A stretch of DNA of 64,000 nt from Alkanophaga liquidiphilum (GCA_029259535.1 JAPHEF010000004.1:1-64000), one strand, 5' to 3'. Shown: positions 50,284 to 59,548, counted from the first letter of the stretch. Translations and numbers: made by a program. The notes: generated from the sequence alone by a model not told the origin.

Positions 50284-51933
50284 ATGCCGGTAGTGAAACT
50301 GTATTATGACGACTTGGAGCGGCTGACAGGCGTGAGCAAAGACGTGATTTTAGAGCGTCTGCCTATGCTCGGCGCCGACATCGAGCGTATCGAGGAGGAT
50401 CATGTTGCGGTGGAGTTCTTCCCGAACCGTCCGGACCTTTTTAGCGTGGAGGGCGTCGCCCGTGCGATGCGGGGCTTCCTCGAGCTTGAGGCGGGGCTTC
50501 CGAGGTTTGAGGTCAAGCAGTCCGACATTAAAATGCTCGTGGATGCTTCGGTAAAGGGCGTGCGTCCTCATGTTGTTTGTGCGCTTGTCCGCAACTTAAA
50601 ATTAGATTCGAGGGCGATAGAGTCGCTAATGCAGCTCCAAGAGCACTTGCACTGGGGCTTGGGGCGGAATCGTGCCAAGGTTTCTGTCGGCGTGCATGAT
50701 TTCTCGAGAGTAAAGCCACCGTTTCACTACTTGGCGGCGTCGCCAGATTTTAAGTTCGTGCCGCTGGACTTCAACGAAGAGATGAGCATGCAGGAAATTC
50801 TGGAGCGACACCCGAAAGGTATAGCGTTTAGCTTCATCCTCGAAGGCTTCGACCGCTACCCGCTGATTCAGGACAATGAGGGCAATGTGCTCTCTTTTCC
50901 GCCGATAATCAACGCTGAGCTAACAAGAGTTACAGAGGAGACGAGAGACATTTTCATAGAGGTGACGGGCACCGAAGAGGCGGGAATTTCGCTTGCGCTG
51001 AACATAATCGTGTGTGCGTTGGCGGAGCGTGGCGGCGAGATTCACAGCGTCGCAGTTCACGATTCGACAACGAAAATCACGCCGAACCTCGAAGCAAGGA
51101 AAATGCGGGTGAGCGTCAGCGCCGCTACAAGGCTTATTGGCGTTCGGCTGACTGCGGAGACTGCGAGGGAGTGCTGCGAGCGCTTGCGGCTCGGCGCTGA
51201 GATTTTGGGCGACGATGAGCTTGAGGTCAGCATTCCTGCATACAGGACGGACATCATGCACTCTTGGGATATTATTGAGGACATAGCCATCGGCTACGGC
51301 TACGAGAACATCGGCGGCGAGCTTCCAAGCACGGTGACGGTCGGCGAGATTCATCCGACGGAGGAGTGGAAGGCGCTCGCCCGGGATGTCATGACCGGCT
51401 TGGGGTATTTAGAGGTGATGACATTCACGCTGGCGAGCGAGGAGAGGCAGTTTTTGAGGATGCGGCGTCCGCAGCCACCGTCGTTGCTCAAAGTTGCGTC
51501 GCCGATAACTACCGAGCATACGATGTTGCGGGTTTCGCTGTTACCGAGCCTGCTCGAAGTGCTTTCATTGAACAGGCATTACGAGCTACCGCAACGCATT
51601 TTTGAAGTCGGAGCCGTTTTCCCGCCGCCGTCGCTGCAGGAGCGTCAGAGTCTTGCGGCGGTCTCGATGCACGTAGACGCCGACTTTGCCGAGGTTAGGG
51701 CGGTGGTGGACGCCGTGCTCGAGGAGCTTCTGGCGGCGCCGGCATCTGTAAAGTTTGTGCCTTCCGACGATAGCGCGTTCTTAGAAGGGCGCAGAGGTGA
51801 TATAATAATAGGTGGCGTGAATGTCGGCGTCTTCGGTGAGCTCCATCCTGAAATATTAGAGAATTTCGAGCTTGTCCACCCGGTCGTCGGCTTCGAACTC
51901 GACCTTGATGCAATTTTCGGAGATGGGCGGTAA
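50284..51933 (+). CDS. pheT: Phenylalanyl-tRNA synthetase, beta subunit
   Basis: 549 residues of archaeal PheT. B3/B4 region FVPLDFNEEMSMQEILERHPKG and LIQDNEGNVLSFPPIINAELT, B5 module RKMRVSVSAATRLIG...VSIPAYRTDIMHSWDIIEDI, and the synthetase-like fold TLASEERQFLRMR, SPITTEHTMLRVSLLPSLLE and FGELHPEILENF. The alpha subunit is not in the window. The last 11 nt overlap the PIN-domain gene. Confidence 0.94.
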   Translation: MPVVKLYYDDLERLTGVSKDVILERLPMLGADIERIEEDHVAVEFFPNRPDLFSVEGVARAMRGFLELEAGLPRFEVKQSDIKMLVDASVKGVRPHVVCALVRNLKLDSRAIESLMQLQEHLHWGLGRNRAKVSVGVHDFSRVKPPFHYLAASPDFKFVPLDFNEEMSMQEILERHPKGIAFSFILEGFDRYPLIQDNEGNVLSFPPIINAELTRVTEETRDIFIEVTGTEEAGISLALNIIVCALAERGGEIHSVAVHDSTTKITPNLEARKMRVSVSAATRLIGVRLTAETARECCERLRLGAEILGDDELEVSIPAYRTDIMHSWDIIEDIAIGYGYENIGGELPSTVTVGEIHPTEEWKALARDVMTGLGYLEVMTFTLASEERQFLRMRRPQPPSLLKVASPITTEHTMLRVSLLPSLLEVLSLNRHYELPQRIFEVGAVFPPPSLQERQSLAAVSMHVDADFAEVRAVVDAVLEELLAAPASVKFVPSDDSAFLEGRRGDIIIGGVNVGVFGELHPEILENFELVHPVVGFELDLDAIFGDGR

Positions 51934-52345
51934 AGAGGTCATAATAGATACGAATGCTCTTTTCATACCTGCGCAGTTCCACGTTGACATTTTCAGCGAG
52001 CTCGAGCGGCTCGGCTACACGAGGGCGCTGGTGCCGAAAGAAGTGATGTGCGAGCTTGAGCGTGTGCGGAAGAAGCTTAAAGGTCGCCATAAGATCGCGG
52101 CGGAGTTAGCATTGGAGCTATTGCGGAAATATCGTGCTGAGGGGCGTTTGCTGAGCGTTAAAGTGGAGGAGTGCAACGCTGCCGATGTTAGTGCGGTGAG
52201 CGTCGACGAAGCGCTAATACGGCTCGCAAAGCAGCGGGGGGCGGCGGTGTTCACTAATGATTCCAATCTGAAACGAAGATTGTTGAGAGAAAGTGTCACC
52301 GTCGTCTATTTAAGGGGGAAAAATAGGCTTGAGGAAAGGAGTTGA
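51923..52345 (+). CDS. PIN-domain protein (Fcf1/VapC-like)
   Basis: 140 residues. PIN nuclease acidic residues appear in VIIDTNALFIPAQF, PKEVMCELERV, VSVDEALIRLAKQ and AVFTNDSNLKRRL. A stand-alone archaeal PIN of the Fcf1/Nob1-type shape, likely rRNA-related, rather than a toxin, because no antitoxin gene accompanies it. ATG 51923 is in the pheT tail. Confidence 0.82.
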   Translation: MGGKEVIIDTNALFIPAQFHVDIFSELERLGYTRALVPKEVMCELERVRKKLKGRHKIAAELALELLRKYRAEGRLLSVKVEECNAADVSAVSVDEALIRLAKQRGAAVFTNDSNLKRRLLRESVTVVYLRGKNRLEERS

Positions 52346-52452
52346 GTTACTCCTTCTTCGCAGCTATACCGAGGACCCCCCATCAGGACTAAGATTCCAC
52401 CGGCAAGACTAAGAGCAAAAGCCGCCATATTTCCCCCTTCCTCGTTTACCAT
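52306..52452 (-). CDS. Possible small membrane peptide or truncated membrane protein
   Basis: A 48-codon frame begins MVNEEGGNMAAFALSLAGGI and LVLMGGP, typical of the first helix of small archaeal four-helix membrane proteins. It then loses hydrophobicity and runs antisense into the PIN gene. Probably a truncated remnant. Confidence 0.25.
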   Translation of the reverse strand: MVNEEGGNMAAFALSLAGGILVLMGGPRYSCEEGVTQLLSSSLFFPLK

Positions 52453-52514
52453 TTTTATCAATTATTTAGCCGTTACAATCTTAGTTAAGGTATCCCTACG
52501 TAAATCTGAGGGGG

Positions 52515-53336
52515 GTGTTAGGAATCATAGATATACACTGCCATCTCACGTTCAAGCAATACGACGAGGACCGTGAGAAAGTCATTGAAGACGCGAAAAT
52601 GGTGTTACGGGCGGTGGTAGTCAGCGGAACTGAACCTGAGGACTCAGAGAATGCTTTAAGGCTTGCTGCCGAGCACGAGGGCTTTATTTTCGTGACCGCG
52701 GGGCTACACCCGATTCACGTCGAGGAGCTCGGCGACAAGGACATAGAACGGTATCAGGAGTTCATCGCCGAGAACAAGAAGAAAATCATAGGCATAGGTG
52801 AGATAGGGTTGGACTACCACTGGATTAAGGAGCCTTTGAAGATAAGGAAAACTAAGGAAGTTTTCCTCGAATTTTTGCGGCTTGCTAAGGAGTTGGATTT
52901 GCCTGTCGTGCTACACTTGCGGAACGCCGTCGAGGAGGGCTTCAAGCTCGTCGTGGACGAGGACGTTCGCAAGGCGGTTTTCCACTGTTACACTGGGAAG
53001 CCACAGCTCGCCTCTGAAATCTGGGACGAGGGTTACTACATCTCGCTGCCGACGTCCATCGTGCGGAGCAAGACGATGAAGAAGGTGGCGAAGATAGCAC
53101 CTTCGTCGCTTCTGCTTGCGGAGACGGACGCCCCCTACTTATCGCCATTCGAGGGCGAGGAGCGGAACGTCCCGCAGAATGTGCGCATCGTCTACGAAAA
53201 GATTGCGGAACAGCGAAAAACCGATGCTGATTCTTTAGAGACGACACTACTACGAAACTTCGAGGAGCTTTTCGGCGTCGTGCCCGAAAACGTGCCGAGG
53301 CTTAGAAGAAGAGAAAAGAGAGAGGAGGAAGAGTAG
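52515..53336 (+). CDS. TatD-family metal-dependent hydrolase
   Basis: 273 residues of the TatD/YcfH DNase family: IIDIHCHLTFKQYDEDR, AGLHPIHVEE, IIGIGEIGLDYHW, LPVVLHLRNAVEE, AVFHCYTGKP and LLAETDAPYLSPFEG. GTG start with GAGGGGG just upstream. A charged C-terminal tail (RRREKREEEE). Nearby genes do not indicate a pathway. Confidence 0.88.
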   Translation: MLGIIDIHCHLTFKQYDEDREKVIEDAKMVLRAVVVSGTEPEDSENALRLAAEHEGFIFVTAGLHPIHVEELGDKDIERYQEFIAENKKKIIGIGEIGLDYHWIKEPLKIRKTKEVFLEFLRLAKELDLPVVLHLRNAVEEGFKLVVDEDVRKAVFHCYTGKPQLASEIWDEGYYISLPTSIVRSKTMKKVAKIAPSSLLLAETDAPYLSPFEGEERNVPQNVRIVYEKIAEQRKTDADSLETTLLRNFEELFGVVPENVPRLRRREKREEEE

Positions 53337-53354
53337 TGCGGCGCGCCCTTAAGG

Positions 53355-54518
53355 CTACACTCCCTCTAACATCCTCTCAAGCCTTTGCAGCCCCTCCTTA
53401 ATGCTTTCTGTGGACGTAGCGTAGGAGAAGCGGACGTAGCCGCTGCAGGAAGGACCGAAGGCAGAGCCGGGCGTTGTCGCCACGTAAAGCTCCCTCAACG
53501 ACTTCTCCGCGAACGTCATGCCGTCCATACCTGCCGTCTCGACATTTACAAAGACGTAGAACGCACCTTCAGGGCGCTCGCAATGCAAGCCGAGCTTTTG
53601 CAGCCCCTCAACTATCAAGTCTCGTCGCCGCCTGAATTCCGCAACCATCTCCCTCAAGCTTTCTCTCGACCGCTCGTCCCGGAGGGCGGCGAGCGCCCCG
53701 AACTGCGCGAATGACGTTGCGCACGTCACGGAGTGCTGTTGGACTTTGAGCATTGCGTTCAGAATTTCGGGCGGCGCTACAGCGTAGCCGATTCGCCATC
53801 CTGTCATCGCATATGTCTTCGAAAAGCCGTCCACGAGAATCGTGCGCTCCGCCATCCCTTCGAGCGTCGCAAAACAGATATGCTCACGCCCGTAGATTAT
53901 TTTACTGTATATTTCATCCGAAAGGACGAGCAGGTCCTTATCCTTTGCGAACTCTGCAACCTCTTCAAGCTCCTTCTTGCTGAGGACGTAGCCGACTGGG
54001 TTGTTCGGGCTATTTATGACTATAAGTTTGGCTTTCGGCGTGAAGACTTTCTCAAGACACTCGTAAGTTACCTTCTCGCCCCTGTCCGCAAACCGCTTCG
54101 TCCAGACGACCTCGCCGCTTGCGAGCTGCGCAGCCGCCGCATAGCTCACCCACGCCGGCTCCACAAGAATAACGGCATCGCCAGCGTCCAAAGTCGCCAT
54201 GAAAGCCTCGTAAATCGCATGCTTCGCCCCCGGCGTCACGAGAACGTCATCAGCACGCACGTCAAGCCCGTATTCCTCGCCAAGGCGGGCGGCTATTTCT
54301 CCCCGCAGCTCAGGAATGCCGGCAGCCTGCGTGTAGTGCGTGCGTCCTTCGTCTAAAGCACGCTTCGCCGCCTCGCAGATGTGCGACGGCGTGTCAAAAT
54401 CCGGCTCGCCGAGCGTGAAGTCCACGACCGGTTTTCCTTGCGCTCTCAACTCCTTTGCCAGCTTCCCCATTTTTAGCGTTGCCGACTCCTTTACCCCGCT
54501 AAACCTCCGCGAAACCAT
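53355..54518 (-). CDS. Class I aminotransferase (aspartate aminotransferase-like)
   Basis: 387 residues, fold type I PLP enzyme: VVDFTLGEPDFDTPSHI, YTQAAGIPELR, NSPNNPVGYVLSK, LSDEIYSKIIY, the PLP lysine in VDGFSKTYAMTGWRIGYA, and a C-terminal YVRFSYATS with the substrate Arg. Substrate could be aspartate, aromatic or other amino acids. Preceded by a tRNA-Thr gene on the opposite strand. Confidence 0.9.
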   Translation of the reverse strand: MVSRRFSGVKESATLKMGKLAKELRAQGKPVVDFTLGEPDFDTPSHICEAAKRALDEGRTHYTQAAGIPELRGEIAARLGEEYGLDVRADDVLVTPGAKHAIYEAFMATLDAGDAVILVEPAWVSYAAAAQLASGEVVWTKRFADRGEKVTYECLEKVFTPKAKLIVINSPNNPVGYVLSKKELEEVAEFAKDKDLLVLSDEIYSKIIYGREHICFATLEGMAERTILVDGFSKTYAMTGWRIGYAVAPPEILNAMLKVQQHSVTCATSFAQFGALAALRDERSRESLREMVAEFRRRRDLIVEGLQKLGLHCERPEGAFYVFVNVETAGMDGMTFAEKSLRELYVATTPGSAFGPSCSGYVRFSYATSTESIKEGLQRLERMLEGV

Positions 54519-54567
54519 CAAGGTTAAATGAGGTTGAGCATATTTAACTGTGAAGATGCCGCATGAC

Positions 54568-54641
54568 GCCCCGGTAGCTTAGCCCGGAAGAGCGGCTGAC
54601 TTGTAATCAGCAGGTCGGGGGTTCAAATCCCCCCCGGGGCT
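54568..54641 (+). tRNA. tRNA-Thr (anticodon UGU)
   Basis: A full cloverleaf: acceptor GCCCCGG/CCGGGGC, D arm with TAGCTTAG, anticodon arm CTGA-CTTGTAA-TCAG giving UGU, T arm GGGGGTTCAAATCCCCC, and discriminator U. CCA is not encoded. A TATA-like ATATTTAAC lies about 25 nt before the 5' end. Confidence 0.95.
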
Positions 54642-54652
54642 TGATTACAAAA

Positions 54653-54928
54653 TTGCAAATCCCTCGGAAAAAGAAGATAAACAACGCTTTTGACATCAAA
54701 GAACAAATGAGGAGGCTCGGCTTTTACTGGGCAGGCGAGACAGGTTTGCTTTGGGAACTGGAGGGCGTTTTGAGCGAGAACAAACTAAAAGAGCTCGCAG
54801 AGCTTGATCCTGAAGAGGCGGTGCCGAAGGCATTTCCGCTGATAAAAAAGGTGCAAGACTCAAAACCGAGGGGGAGCGATGAAAGAGCTGAGAGAATGAA
54901 GAGAGCTACTCGGGGAGCTCGTTCGTAG
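54653..54928 (+). CDS. Hypothetical small protein after tRNA-Thr
   Basis: Up to 91 residues from a TTG at 54653, or a shorter form from ATG 54707. RRLGFYWAGETGLLWELEGV and LSENKLKELAELDPEEAVPK are conserved-looking, with a basic tail. No family recognised; start uncertain because no ribosome binding site is visible. It may be transcribed with the tRNA. Confidence 0.42.
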   Translation: MQIPRKKKINNAFDIKEQMRRLGFYWAGETGLLWELEGVLSENKLKELAELDPEEAVPKAFPLIKKVQDSKPRGSDERAERMKRATRGARS

Positions 54929-55082
54929 GTTTTCATGGGACCATGTCATCAGTAATATTGCTAGTTCCGCCAAGAACTCCACACGTGTTCTTCGCTACTC
55001 TGAACTTATGAGTCATGACGCCGTTAAAGTCTTTAGCAGGAGATTTAAAAATTTAACACCAGCCATAGACCTCGTAACGTAG
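54900..55082 (+). pseudogene. Possible C-terminal glycosyltransferase fragment
   Basis: A frame without a start reads ELLGELVRRFSWDHVISNIA and continues to a TAG at 55080. The RRFSWDxV string is typical of the C-terminal helix of group-1 glycosyltransferases. Otherwise the 54929-55141 interval is A+T-rich and shows no gene. Confidence 0.25.
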
Positions 55083-55141
55083 TTAAAAGTAACATTCGAG
55101 GTTCTTAGAAAAATGAAAATTAAAAAATTGATTTTCTTGCT

Positions 55142-55933
55142 TCAGGCAGAGCCTTCCCTTAACTTATTAATGACGATCTCAGCGGCTTTTTTCCCTGAGA
55201 GGAGCATGCCGCCGAAGACGGCGCCCATGCGGTGGGCGCCGGCGACGGCGTTCGCCGCCATGCCCGTGACGAGCAGCCCGGGATAAATCTCACGGGTATT
55301 TTCCAAAACTTCCTGTTCCGCTTGTTTTGCGAACATCGAGCGTTCGCCGACGACGTCGCCGGTTTTCGTGGCGAGTCGTCCGACTTTCTTCGCGACGAGC
55401 TTGCAGACGTTGCACTCATGTCCCGTGGCGTCAATCACGAACTCAGAGCGGAACGCTAAGGGATCCACGTGCAAGCCTGCGAGCTCAACAGCAGTCCAAT
55501 TCACGACGACGCCCCGCACTCTTTGTTGATCATCGACGACGACGTCCTCGACGCTTAGCCCGTTGAGAATTTTGACGCCTGCCCTTATTGCACCCAGACA
55601 GAGACAGGCGGCGGTTTCGATGGCGTCAGCCACGTAAAGCGTTTCACCACCGCTCGCCGCCACCTCTTCGAAGCGCACGCCGAGTTCCTTAAGAATAGGA
55701 GTCGCCGCCGCCTCTATAACGATTTTCGGGAGCATCATGCCGCCGCCCCAGATGCCACCGCCGATGTTGAGCCGCCGCTCGAAGACCACGACGCGCAAGC
55801 CGGCGCACCCAAGGAAATACGCAGCGGTTAGTCCTGAAGGTCCGGCGCCTACCACCGCCACGTCCGCTTCCAAGCAGCTCAAAAAATCCTCAAAAGACTT
55901 TTTTAGTATGGCTCTCGACGTCTCAAGCTCCAT
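55142..55933 (-). CDS. thi4: Sulfide-dependent ADP-thiazole synthase (Thi4)
   Basis: 263 residues. Makes the thiazole of thiamine from NAD, glycine and sulfide. FAD/NAD motif VAVVGAGPSGLTAAYFLGCAG, GGGIWGGGMMLPKIV, the LHVDPLAFRSEFVIDATGH region, and TGMAANAVAGAHRMGAVFGG. His occurs where yeast Thi4 has its sulfur-donating Cys, so it should be a catalytic, sulfide-using archaeal type. AGGAGGGTGA precedes the ATG. The orthodox archaeal assignment could also be ribose-1,5-bisphosphate isomerase, but the motif fits Thi4. Confidence 0.88.
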   Translation of the reverse strand: MELETSRAILKKSFEDFLSCLEADVAVVGAGPSGLTAAYFLGCAGLRVVVFERRLNIGGGIWGGGMMLPKIVIEAAATPILKELGVRFEEVAASGGETLYVADAIETAACLCLGAIRAGVKILNGLSVEDVVVDDQQRVRGVVVNWTAVELAGLHVDPLAFRSEFVIDATGHECNVCKLVAKKVGRLATKTGDVVGERSMFAKQAEQEVLENTREIYPGLLVTGMAANAVAGAHRMGAVFGGMLLSGKKAAEIVINKLREGSA

Positions 55934-56039
55934 AAATCACCCTCCTTGCAGAGTGTCTCTGCTTACCCAGTCTCCGCTTACGCATCACCCTCTATATAGC
56001 GACAATTTTATAAAAGTGGGAGCATAGGGGTGTGATAAT

Positions 56040-56840
56040 ATGTCGAAGATAGGTAAAGATATCAGGGTCGAGAGGATTATCGATAGAGAGAGTGGGAAGA
56101 CTGTCATCGTGCCGATGGACCACGGCGTCACCTCAGGACCGATAAAAGGGCTGGAGGACATGAAAATTGCGGTGAACGCCGTTGCTGAAGGCGGTGCGAA
56201 TGCTGTCATCCTGCACAAAGGAATTGTCAGGGCGGGGCACCGGGGTTATGGTAAAGACATTGGGCTCATCATTCATCTCTCTGCAAGCACCTCGCTCGGT
56301 CCCGACCCGTTGAACAAGGTCCTAGTAGCGACGGCCACAGAGGCAATAAAGCTCGGCGCCGACGCCGTCTCCGTGCATGTGAACGTCGGTGCCGAGAACG
56401 AGGCTGAGATGCTCAGGGAACTCGGCGCCGTCGCTCGTGAGTGCGAGGAGTGGGGCATGCCGCTCGTTGCGATGATGTATCCTCGCGGCAAGAAAGTGAC
56501 GGACGAGCACGCCGTCGAATACGTAAAGCATGCGGCTCGTGTTGGTGCGGAACTCGGCGCCGACATAATAAAGACAAATTACACTGGTGACCCCGACACC
56601 TTCAAGGAGGTTGTTAAAGGTTGTCCAGTTCCCGTGGTCATTGCGGGTGGTCCGAAGATGAGCAGCGACGAGGAAGTCTTTGAAATGATAAAGGGGGCTA
56701 TGAGTGCTGGCGCGACTGGCGTTTCCATCGGACGTAATATCTTCCAACATGACGACCCCAAGAAGATGACGAGAGCCATTTCGATGATAGTCCACGAAGA
56801 TGCATCCGTGGAAGAGGCTTTAAAGTTCTTAAGGTCTTGA
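56040..56840 (+). CDS. 2-amino-3,7-dideoxy-D-threo-hept-6-ulosonate synthase (AroA')
   Basis: 266 residues of the class I FBP-aldolase-like fold. It condenses aspartate semialdehyde with a sugar-phosphate product to give ADH, the first step of the archaeal shikimate entry route. VIVPMDHGVTSGPIKGLEDM, ILHKGIVRAGHRGYG, HLSASTSLGPDP, VNVGAENEAEML, MYPRGKKVT, the Schiff-base lysine IIKTNYTGDP and AGGPKMSSDEEVFEMI. Its partner DHQ synthase II follows 18 nt later. Confidence 0.92.
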   Translation: MSKIGKDIRVERIIDRESGKTVIVPMDHGVTSGPIKGLEDMKIAVNAVAEGGANAVILHKGIVRAGHRGYGKDIGLIIHLSASTSLGPDPLNKVLVATATEAIKLGADAVSVHVNVGAENEAEMLRELGAVARECEEWGMPLVAMMYPRGKKVTDEHAVEYVKHAARVGAELGADIIKTNYTGDPDTFKEVVKGCPVPVVIAGGPKMSSDEEVFEMIKGAMSAGATGVSIGRNIFQHDDPKKMTRAISMIVHEDASVEEALKFLRS

Positions 56841-56858
56841 TTTGATGGAAGTGAAAAT

Positions 56859-58022
56859 ATGGACAAGGAGGTCTGGGTAAGAGCCGATGAGGGGGGGTGG
56901 GAGGAGAAAAAAATAAGAATAACAACAGCCCTCGAATCGGGCGCAGATTTCGTTCTTGTTGACGTTGAGGACGTGCCGAGGGTAAAAGAGCTCGGTATGA
57001 TAAAGACGGCAGCGTTTGTCGCAGGAGACGCCGGCTTAGACGAGTTAGAAGACGTGGCGGCAGAGCTAATCGTGTTCGGCAAGGGCTGCGAGGGCGACGG
57101 CACCACACCTTTACTTTTCGATTTTAGCCAGTCAACGCTCTTCAAATCGCTTGAAAGTGCCAAGGACGTTGTAGGGAAGGAGCGGTTGGGCGCCTACATC
57201 GAGATTCGCGGGAAGGAATATGAGCGGCTGGCGGTGGCGCTTGCAAGCTTCTGCCGTTACCTCGTTGTAGTAGGAACCGATTGGAAAGTAATCCCGCTTG
57301 AGAACTTGATAGCTGAGTTGCAGAAATACGACGTGAAGATAATCACCGGCGTGAAGGACGTTGCGGAGGCGAGGACTGCCTTCGAGACGCTGGAGCACGG
57401 CGCCGACGGCGTTTTACTCGACACGGACGACCTCAACGAAATAAAAAAGACGGTGGGACTGAAGGAGCTGCTTAGGCAGGAGCGTTTGCCGCTGACTATC
57501 GCCAGAGTTACGAAAATCGAGCCGCAAGGCATGGGCGACCGTGTCTGTGTGGACACATGCTCCTTAATGCGGCGTGGCGAAGGCATGCTCGTCGGCTCTT
57601 TCTCGGGTGCGTTCTTCCTCGTGCATTCCGAGACCGAGGAGAGCCCGTATGTGGAGGCTCGCCCTTTCAGAGTGAACGCCGGCGCCGTGCACTCTTACAT
57701 ACTCGTCGGCGAGAAGACGAAATACCTCGCTGAACTCTCGGCGGGCGATGAGGTTCTGATTGTGAACTCGGAGGGCGTCACGAGGAAAGCAACCGTAGGA
57801 CGCGTGAAGATCGAGCGGCGCCCGCTGATACTTGTGGAGGCGGAGGCTGAGGGGCGCAGGTTCAGCATAGTCCTGCAGAACGCCGAAACCATAAAGCTGA
57901 TGGGTAAGGAGCGCCCGATTTCCGTGGCGGAACTCAAGGAGGGCGACGAGGTTCTGGTGCACCTCTCCTCAGAGGCGAGACACTTCGGAATCTCGATAGA
58001 CGAGACGATAATCGAGAAGTAG
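56859..58022 (+). CDS. 3-dehydroquinate synthase II (AroB')
   Basis: 387 residues. Oxidative deamination and cyclisation of ADH to 3-dehydroquinate with NAD. Family strings: VWVRADEGGWEEKKIRITTA, ESGADFVLVDVEDVPRVKEL, LENLIAELQKYDVKIITGVK, ARTAFETLEHGADGVLLDTD, GMGDRVCVDTCSLMRRGEGM and RPFRVNAGAVHSYI. Same operon as ADH synthase. Confidence 0.93.
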   Translation: MDKEVWVRADEGGWEEKKIRITTALESGADFVLVDVEDVPRVKELGMIKTAAFVAGDAGLDELEDVAAELIVFGKGCEGDGTTPLLFDFSQSTLFKSLESAKDVVGKERLGAYIEIRGKEYERLAVALASFCRYLVVVGTDWKVIPLENLIAELQKYDVKIITGVKDVAEARTAFETLEHGADGVLLDTDDLNEIKKTVGLKELLRQERLPLTIARVTKIEPQGMGDRVCVDTCSLMRRGEGMLVGSFSGAFFLVHSETEESPYVEARPFRVNAGAVHSYILVGEKTKYLAELSAGDEVLIVNSEGVTRKATVGRVKIERRPLILVEAEAEGRRFSIVLQNAETIKLMGKERPISVAELKEGDEVLVHLSSEARHFGISIDETIIEK

Positions 58023-58026
58023 CGAA

Positions 58027-58593
58027 CTAGTCCGCAACGACCCCCGAATGCAAAACCGCCGCCTCCTTGAACATCGTCCACACGTAGATCTGAGCCCGAT
58101 AGTAGAGGAGACCCACCGCACAGGCGACAACCACCGCTGCGATTGCGAGGAAGACAAAAGAGAATAAGGGATAATCGGGAAGCAATACTTTTGTGAACAA
58201 TGTCCAGAGCGGCTTTGTGCTCTCCCTTACTGTTGTTTCCATCATTTCTTCCCCTACCAATGTCAAGGCGATATCCAGTATGACCGACAGGGCGGTCACG
58301 CCGAAGCCCGTCAGCAGCGACAGGGAGGTCATGTAGATTCTCGCCCGTGCGATTCTGTCGTCGCAGACTCGGAGGAACCTCCGCAGTTCGTCCTTGTTGT
58401 CGAAGGCGAAGTCCGAGAGTTTCAGCCGTGAGCCGCTGATGCGTCTAATTCCGCTCTCGTCGGCTTCGACCCAGCGGAACGACAAGCTCAAGAGGAGAAG
58501 CTTGAAGTACTCCGACCAAATTCTCGGGCTCCGCAGGGGTCTAGGGCTTACGACCTCGCCGCACTTCCGCACGAGCTCTTTCGCAAAGCTCAT
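58027..58593 (-). CDS. Membrane protein with two hydrophobic segments
   Basis: 188 residues. A basic/charged N-terminal region (about 1-85), then hydrophobic stretches at about 92-115 and 143-168, with an acidic loop (EEMMETTVREST) between. No family recognised. Converges on the DHQ synthase II gene with 4 nt between and diverges from the next gene. Confidence 0.68.
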   Translation of the reverse strand: MSFAKELVRKCGEVVSPRPLRSPRIWSEYFKLLLLSLSFRWVEADESGIRRISGSRLKLSDFAFDNKDELRRFLRVCDDRIARARIYMTSLSLLTGFGVTALSVILDIALTLVGEEMMETTVRESTKPLWTLFTKVLLPDYPLFSFVFLAIAAVVVACAVGLLYYRAQIYVWTMFKEAAVLHSGVVAD

Positions 58594-58618
58594 AAGCCGC
58601 CCGTAACAACATTGCCTT

Positions 58619-58990
58619 ATGAAGGTTATTAAGGTTTACGTGGCGGGACCGTTTTTCACGCAGGCGGAAGAGAGGTTCATGCGGGGGGTCAAAGAGGAGT
58701 TGAGTGTCGCCGGCGTTGAAGTCAAAACGCCGCTGGACATAGGTTATGTTGCCGGCGGCTCCGCCGAGGTCTTTGAGGCGGATTTACAAGCGATTCGGGA
58801 GTGCGACGTGCTCGTTGCGATACTTGATGGGCACGACGCCGGGACGATGTGCGAGGTCGGCTACGCACGTGCGCTCGGGAAGCGCATCATTGGACTATGG
58901 ACCGACAAGGAGCGGCGGCTTGACCCCTTCGTGCAGTGGCTGTGCGACGAGGTCGTCACGAGCTTAAAGGAGCTGAGAAAGAAGGTCTGA
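58619..58990 (+). CDS. Nucleoside 2-deoxyribosyltransferase-like protein
   Basis: 123 residues: KVYVAGPFFTQAEERFMRGV, FEADLQAIRECDVLVAILDG, DAGTMCEVGYARALGKRIIG and LWTDKERR. These are the substrate pocket and catalytic Glu (TMCEVG) of the N-deoxyribosyltransferase/ MJ1434-like fold. Could be salvage or house-cleaning of nucleotides. Confidence 0.85.
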   Translation: MKVIKVYVAGPFFTQAEERFMRGVKEELSVAGVEVKTPLDIGYVAGGSAEVFEADLQAIRECDVLVAILDGHDAGTMCEVGYARALGKRIIGLWTDKERRLDPFVQWLCDEVVTSLKELRKKV

Positions 58991-59167
58991 CCGGCTCGTG
59001 CGTTGCGTCCGCACGTGCAAGGCTCCGAGGCGGCATGCCTCAATTCAAGCTCGTCAAGACGAGCTGAGAGCAGCGCTTCCCTGCAAGAGGTTCTAATCTC
59101 CTCTTAGGCTTTTCACACCTTATTTTACGACCGGCTCTGCAGAGTTGAGTTTCGCCAAAGCTCGTCG
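58991..59167. other. Intergenic region with two hairpins
   Basis: AGCTCGTCAAGACGAGCT (59048-59065) is a near-perfect hairpin, and AAGAGG...CCTCTT follows (59083-59106) with GGCTTTTCACACC after it. They lie between two convergent genes and may act in termination. No gene seen. Confidence 0.3.
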
Positions 59168-59548
59168 TTACACCAGCAGTTCTGCGTTTATCACGCCGCC
59201 CTGCCCGGGGCGGTTCGTGACGACCGCATCTCCGAGCTCCGTTTCGATGATCGCGCCCTTAGTTATGATGTTTCGCCGTGAAAACAGTGGGTTCGCCGGA
59301 TTTTCCTTCACCCTCAGAATCTTGGCTTTCACGGTTACGCCCTTCCGTGGGTCTGAGACGTTTGCGACGTCGCATCGTAGGAGCCGCACCTTGCGGTTGC
59401 CGCCCCGCACCCTTATGACCTTACGGACGGTCTCGCCGAGCGCCGTCTCGGACGGCGGACGCCCCAACTCGTACTTTCTCTTCTTCCTGTGCTTGTGGTA
59501 CCTGCCACCCGAGGGCTTCCTCCTCGCCCTCCCGTGCCACACCGCCAT
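59168..59548 (-). CDS. rps8e: Small ribosomal subunit protein S8e
   Basis: 126 residues: MAVWHGRARRKPSGGRYHKH, KRKYELGRPPSETALGE, RVRGGNRKVRLLRCDVANVS and ENPANPLFSRRNIITKGAII, ending RPGQGGVINAELLV. ATG 59548 is the family start; in-frame codons upstream are not conserved. Confidence 0.94.
   Translation of the reverse strand: MAVWHGRARRKPSGGRYHKHRKKRKYELGRPPSETALGETVRKVIRVRGGNRKVRLLRCDVANVSDPRKGVTVKAKILRVKENPANPLFSRRNIITKGAIIETELGDAVVTNRPGQGGVINAELLV

Noticed and set aside
51923..52452. Type II toxin-antitoxin pair (PIN protein with a small partner)
   Set aside because: The PIN protein resembles the Fcf1-type rather than VapC toxins, overlaps pheT, and the only small frame nearby is an antisense membrane fragment, not an antitoxin.
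56040..56840. Class I fructose-bisphosphate aldolase
   Set aside because: The fold is shared, but adjacency to DHQ synthase II and family strings fit ADH synthase of the shikimate entry route; FBP aldolase activity is supplied by the bifunctional enzyme at 60845.
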